Source of the DNA: Nosocomiicoccus ampullae | GTDB taxonomy: Bacteria; Bacillota; Bacilli; Staphylococcales; Salinicoccaceae | Direction of reading: 5' to 3' | Assembly (NCBI RefSeq): GCF_019357495.1 | Contig: NZ_CP079110.1 | Coordinates: 496,001-560,000 of the forward strand | Length of the DNA: 64,000 nucleotides | In this document: piece by piece, positions 60,687 through 64,000 of the stretch | How positions within the stretch are numbered: position 1 is the first letter of the stretch | Layout: each line of letters starts with the position of its first letter | Notes under the pieces: generated by a model | Databases searched by the model: none | What the model saw: only the letters and a program-made list of their open reading frames with translations | Told to the model about the DNA's origin: nothing | Position numbers and translations under genes: made by a program

Positions 60687-62078
60687 GTGGAAGTATCTTC
60701 ATCACAAATGATTTTTGGTCTTATCGTTGCGATTATATTACTAATATTATTAGTGCTTAAGACAAGGGTTCATGTATTTTTAGCTCTTATTCTTTCAGCT
60801 ATTGTGGCTGGGTTAATAGGCGGTATGGAACCAACTGAAGTAGTTACTGCTGTGTCAGAAGGTTTTGGATCAACGTTAGGTTCAATTGGTATTATTATTG
60901 GTTTTGGTATCATGATTGGAAAAATTATGGAAATATCAGGTGCCGCTGAAAGACTTGCTTATCAGGTTGTCAAATTTGTTGGAAAGAAAAAAGAAGAGTG
61001 GGCAATTGCTATTGCAGGTTATATTATTTCAATACCTATATTTGTAGACTCAGCATTTGTTATTTTACATCCCCTTGTTAAAGCATTATCACGTCAGACG
61101 GGTAAATCGGTAATAACTCTCGGTGTTGCACTTGGTATTGGATTAGTAGCGACTCACCACGCAGTTCCTCCAACACCTGGACCGTTAGGTGTTGCAGGTA
61201 TTTTTGATGCGGATATTGGTTTAATGGTATTAGTAGGATTAGTTATATCCGTTCCGGTTGTTATTTCTGGTGTATTATACGCTCAGTGGATTGGGAAAAA
61301 GATTTATCAATTACCAAATGAAGAAGGAGAAGGATATTACCGTCCAACTTCTAAAGAGGTATTTGAAGATTTTAAAAATCAAGCGGTTGAACGTGAAAAA
61401 GAATTACCAAGCTTTACATTATCTTTATTACCTATTTTAATTCCCTTATTATTAATTTTTGGTAATACTGCGGTTAATGCACTAGTTGAAACAGATGTGT
61501 TACATATTAATGAAACGATTTATTCCTATATAACATTTTTAGGTAGTCCGATAATTGCGGTTGCACTTGGTTTGTTATTTTCATTATTCACTTTAGCCAA
61601 AAAATTTACGGTTGAAGAAACACTAAATGAATTAGAAGTCGGTCTAAACAATGCGGGTATTATTCTACTTGTAACAGGAGCTGGTGGCGCATTTGGTGCG
61701 GTGTTAAGAGAAAGTGGTGCAGGAACAATTATTGCAGAAGAAGTAGTAACTTGGAGTGTTCCAGCAGTACTTATTCCTTTCTTAATTGCAACATTTGTGC
61801 GACTCATCCAGGGATCAGGTACAGTTGCTATGATTACGGCAGCTTCAATTTCTGCGCCAATACTCGGTAACTTAGACATTAATCCAGTACTCGCAGCTCA
61901 AGCAGCGGCATTTGGTGCAATGATTTTTTCTTACTTTAATGATTCTTTATTCTGGGTTGTTAATAGAATGATGGGAATCAAGAAAGTTAAAGAACAGGTG
62001 CTTGTTTGGTCCGTTCCGACAACAATTGGTTGGGCTGTATCGGGAATTACTTTAGTTATTTTAAGCTTATTTATATAA
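60687..62078 (+). CDS. GntP-family acid-sugar permease
   Basis: This 463-residue transporter of the GntP gluconate:H+ symporter family has about 12-14 membrane helices. Visible motifs are GFGIMIGKIMEISGAAERLA, SIPIFVDSAFVILHPLVKAL, THHAVPPTPGPLGVAGIF and LIQGSGTVAMITAAS, all conserved in GntP proteins. It starts with GTG at 60687, six bases after AGGAGGA; an ATG at 60651 lies inside the preceding hairpin and is rejected. It probably imports the acid sugar used by the two upstream enzymes. Confidence 0.93.
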   Translation: MEVSSSQMIFGLIVAIILLILLVLKTRVHVFLALILSAIVAGLIGGMEPTEVVTAVSEGFGSTLGSIGIIIGFGIMIGKIMEISGAAERLAYQVVKFVGKKKEEWAIAIAGYIISIPIFVDSAFVILHPLVKALSRQTGKSVITLGVALGIGLVATHHAVPPTPGPLGVAGIFDADIGLMVLVGLVISVPVVISGVLYAQWIGKKIYQLPNEEGEGYYRPTSKEVFEDFKNQAVEREKELPSFTLSLLPILIPLLLIFGNTAVNALVETDVLHINETIYSYITFLGSPIIAVALGLLFSLFTLAKKFTVEETLNELEVGLNNAGIILLVTGAGGAFGAVLRESGAGTIIAEEVVTWSVPAVLIPFLIATFVRLIQGSGTVAMITAASISAPILGNLDINPVLAAQAAAFGAMIFSYFNDSLFWVVNRMMGIKKVKEQVLVWSVPTTIGWAVSGITLVILSLFI

Positions 62079-62095
62079 TTAATTATAATATGTTT

Positions 62096-62128
62096 GCTCT
62101 CTTCAAAGTATTATGAAGAGGGCTTTTT
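62096..62128 (+). terminator. Rho-independent terminator of the acid-sugar operon
   Basis: GCTCTCTTCA (62096-62105) pairs with TGAAGAGGGC (62114-62123), with one wobble, followed by T5. Confidence 0.88.
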
Positions 62129-62169
62129 AGTTTTCACATTATACAAAATTATTGGGAGGGGGAAATTTT

Positions 62170-62634
62170 GTGACTGGTAAAACACATGCAAGCTGTGGAT
62201 GTATGATTGGGATGTATTTTGCGAAGGACTACGGTGTGTCTTTAGAGTCTGTTGTTATTTTATCTGCAGCGGTGACTGGGGCTGTAGTTCCGGATATTTG
62301 TCACACGAAAAGTTATATTGGTCGACGTCTCCCTATTGTTAGCTTTATTTTTAGCGTAATTTTTGGACACAGATCGTTTACACATTCGTTATTATTTTTA
62401 TTATTAAATTTTATGATTTTAGATATTATCGGTGTGCCGACGGTGTTTATAGTGAGTTATACAGTTGGGATTTTGTCGCATCTAATATTAGATATGATGA
62501 CTAAAACGGGAGTGTCTTTATTTTACCCGTTGAAAAAACGAATGTCGTTATCGATTTACTTTAAAACAGGTGGTATTGTCGATTATTTACTGTTTTTTGT
62601 TTTTATCGGTATGTCTTATTACATTTTAATGTAA
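62170..62634 (+). CDS. YdjM-like membrane-bound metal-dependent hydrolase
   Basis: This 154-residue membrane protein of the YdjM/DUF457 family has THASCGCMIGMYF at the start, AVVPDICHTKS, FGHRSFTHSLLFLL with His residues and SHLILDMMTKTGVSLFYP, the metal-ligand pattern of the family, and four or five hydrophobic segments. In other bacteria relatives are regulated by LexA, but no SOS box is seen here. GTG at 62170 is used, because GGGAGGGGG lies seven bases upstream. Confidence 0.87.
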   Translation: MTGKTHASCGCMIGMYFAKDYGVSLESVVILSAAVTGAVVPDICHTKSYIGRRLPIVSFIFSVIFGHRSFTHSLLFLLLNFMILDIIGVPTVFIVSYTVGILSHLILDMMTKTGVSLFYPLKKRMSLSIYFKTGGIVDYLLFFVFIGMSYYILM

Positions 62635-62641
62635 TTTAGTA

Positions 62642-62712
62642 TTGTCAAGGTGTTACTTATTTATTAAATAAAAATACATAGACAATAATCTATATAGATG
62701 TTAATCTATTAA
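62642..62712 (+). promoter_or_regulatory. ars promoter and ArsR operator
   Basis: TTGTCA (62642-62647) with TAAATA (62665-62670), 17 bases apart, is a possible promoter. Downstream lie the perfect palindrome ATCTATATAGAT (62688-62699) and the partial repeat TTAATCTATTAA (62701-62712), which together fit a dyad operator for the dimeric ArsR. Confidence 0.55.
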
Positions 62713-62730
62713 CCATCAGGAGGGTGATTA

Positions 62731-63048
62731 ATGTCTTATAAAGAATTATCAAAAATATTAAAAGTCTTATCAGATCCAAGTCGGTTGGAGATACTAGATT
62801 TACTATCTTGTGGGGAATTATGTGCTTGTGACTTGCTGGAATACTTTCATTTCTCACAACCAACACTCAGTCATCATATGAAGTCTTTAGTAGATAATGA
62901 ATTAGTTACAATAAGAAAAGACGGTAACAAACATTGGTATCAACTGAATCATGATAATTTAGAAGATATTATCAAAAATTTAAATATCATTAATACATCG
63001 ACCGAAAGATGTGTATGTAAAAATGTGAAATCAGGTGATTGCTGTTGA
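62731..63048 (+). CDS. arsR: Arsenical resistance operon repressor ArsR
   Basis: This 105-residue ArsR/SmtB regulator has a winged helix-turn-helix and the arsenite-sensing [11 protein letters not shown], in which the two Cys match the ELCVCDL motif of plasmid ArsR proteins. [12 protein letters not shown] is the recognition helix. Extra Cys at the C-terminus ([12 protein letters not shown]) may join As(III) binding. AGGAGGGTG precedes the ATG. It overlaps arsB by one base. Confidence 0.95.
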   Translation: MSYKELSKILKVLSDPSRLEILDLLSCGELCACDLLEYFHFSQPTLSHHMKSLVDNELVTIRKDGNKHWYQLNHDNLEDIIKNLNIINTSTERCVCKNVKSGDCC

Positions 63049-64000
63049 TGATTTTAGCAATTATAATTTTCCTTTTAACTTTAACTTTTGTTATATGGCA
63101 ACCAAAAGGTTTAGATATTGGTATTACAGCTCTAATTGGGGCAGTTGTAGCTATCGTTACAGGAGTTGTAAGTTTTTCTGATGTTATAGAAGTAACAGGT
63201 ATTGTTTGGAATGCCACTCTAACTTTTGTAGCTGTTATTTTAATTTCATTAATATTAGATGAAATTGGATTTTTTGAATGGTCTGCAATACATATGGTCA
63301 GAGCTTCAAATGGTAATGGTTTAAAAATGTTTGTTTTTATCATGTTACTTGGAGCAGTTGTAGCAGCATTTTTCGCAAATGATGGTGCCGCTTTAATATT
63401 AACGCCTATTGTATTAGCAATGGTAAGAAATTTAGGGTTTAATCAAAAAGAGATTTTCCCTTTTATTATTGCTAGTGGATTTATTGCTGATACGACATCA
63501 CTCCCTTTAATTGTCAGTAACTTAGTGAATATTGTTTCTGCAGATTACTTCGATATTGGATTTATTGAATATTTTAACCGTATGATTGTTCCTAATATAT
63601 TCTCTTTAATTGCTAGTATTGTCGTTTTATGGTTATATTTCAGAAAATCTATACCTAAAACATTTAATGCAGAAAATCTACCTGATTCTAAAAATGCAAT
63701 TAAAGATCTTAAACTATTTAAGGTTTCATGGATTGTATTAATAATATTACTTGTTGGTTATCTTGTGAGTGAATTTGTTCAGATACCTGTATCTTTTGTT
63801 GCTGGTACGATTGCTATAATATTTGTGCTATTCGCTCGAAATTCTAAAGCAGTGAATACAAAACAAGTGATTACAGGTGCACCATGGAATATCGTTCTGT
63901 TTTCTATTGGTATGTATTTAGTTGTATTTGGGTTAAAAAATGTAGGTATCACAACATTTTTAGCTGAAATATTAACTAATATTACAAGTTATGGATTATT
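63048..64000 (+). CDS. arsB: Arsenite efflux pump ArsB (partial, cut by window end)
   Basis: The frame is open from ATG 63048 (AGGTGAT eight bases upstream, TGATG overlap with arsR) to the window end, 317 codons. It starts [20 protein letters not shown] and contains [17 protein letters not shown] and [20 protein letters not shown], the half-repeat motifs of ArsB-type arsenite/H+ antiporters. About 110 C-terminal residues are missing. arsC may lie beyond the window. Confidence 0.95.
   Translation, partial: MILAIIIFLLTLTFVIWQPKGLDIGITALIGAVVAIVTGVVSFSDVIEVTGIVWNATLTFVAVILISLILDEIGFFEWSAIHMVRASNGNGLKMFVFIMLLGAVVAAFFANDGAALILTPIVLAMVRNLGFNQKEIFPFIIASGFIADTTSLPLIVSNLVNIVSADYFDIGFIEYFNRMIVPNIFSLIASIVVLWLYFRKSIPKTFNAENLPDSKNAIKDLKLFKVSWIVLIILLVGYLVSEFVQIPVSFVAGTIAIIFVLFARNSKAVNTKQVITGAPWNIVLFSIGMYLVVFGLKNVGITTFLAEILTNITSYGL

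Overview
The window is low-GC Firmicute DNA. Gene order and protein sequences point to the family Staphylococcaceae. An OleT-type P450 whose catalytic residues fall at exactly the numbered positions of the Jeotgalicoccus enzyme suggests the Jeotgalicoccus / Nosocomiicoccus / Aliicoccus / Salinicoccus side of the family rather than Staphylococcus itself. This placement rests on sequence recognition, not on a search.

Region 1 (1-32180) is a conserved housekeeping backbone, almost all on the + strand: coaBC end, priA, fmt, rsmB, stp, stk, [P450], rsgA, rpe, thiN, [DUF554], rpmB (- strand), yloU, fakA, sdaAB, sdaAA, recG, [srtA], fapR-plsX-fabD-fabG-acpP, rnc, smc, ftsY, ylxM, ffh, rpsP, khpA, rimM, trmD, rplS. 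Lineage-specific departures are the P450 placed between stk and rsgA, the sortase between recG and fapR, the DUF554 gene after thiN, and the lack of def and rlmN where S. aureus has them. FtsY carries a canonical EF-hand loop, acpP has a three-hairpin leader that displays its Shine-Dalgarno in a loop, and a repeat-rich intergenic region lies before rpmB.

Region 2 (32190-43440) is accessory metabolism and transport: an S41-type peptidase, a cupin, pyruvate phosphate dikinase with its bifunctional regulator, a GntR-controlled ABC exporter, a GNAT acetyltransferase, a second block of the same intergenic motif, and a YfcC-type carrier with an M20 amidohydrolase.

Region 3 (43425-48848) looks like an insertion. 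A BCCT transporter, a CocE-type hydrolase and an IS3-family element (orfA broken by a 20-bp tandem duplication) lie between two perfect 16-bp direct repeats. The left copy is half of a rho-independent terminator whose complete form sits at the right copy, so the segment appears to have split the terminator of the M20 gene.

Region 4 (48900-57425) is a probable anti-phage or nuclease island and the best candidate for an undescribed system: a PLD-nuclease/SF2-helicase/DUF3427 protein, a GHKL (MORC/MutL-like) ATPase, two overlapping unrecognised genes (the second out of frame at an A6 tract where A7 would restore it), and a DUF262-DUF1524 GmrSD-like endonuclease. No methyltransferase is present.

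Region 5 (57560-64000) holds a DeoR-controlled four-carbon acid-sugar (D-threonate/erythronate type) catabolic operon with a GntP permease, a YdjM-like membrane protein, and the start of an arsenic resistance operon (arsR, arsB cut by the window end).
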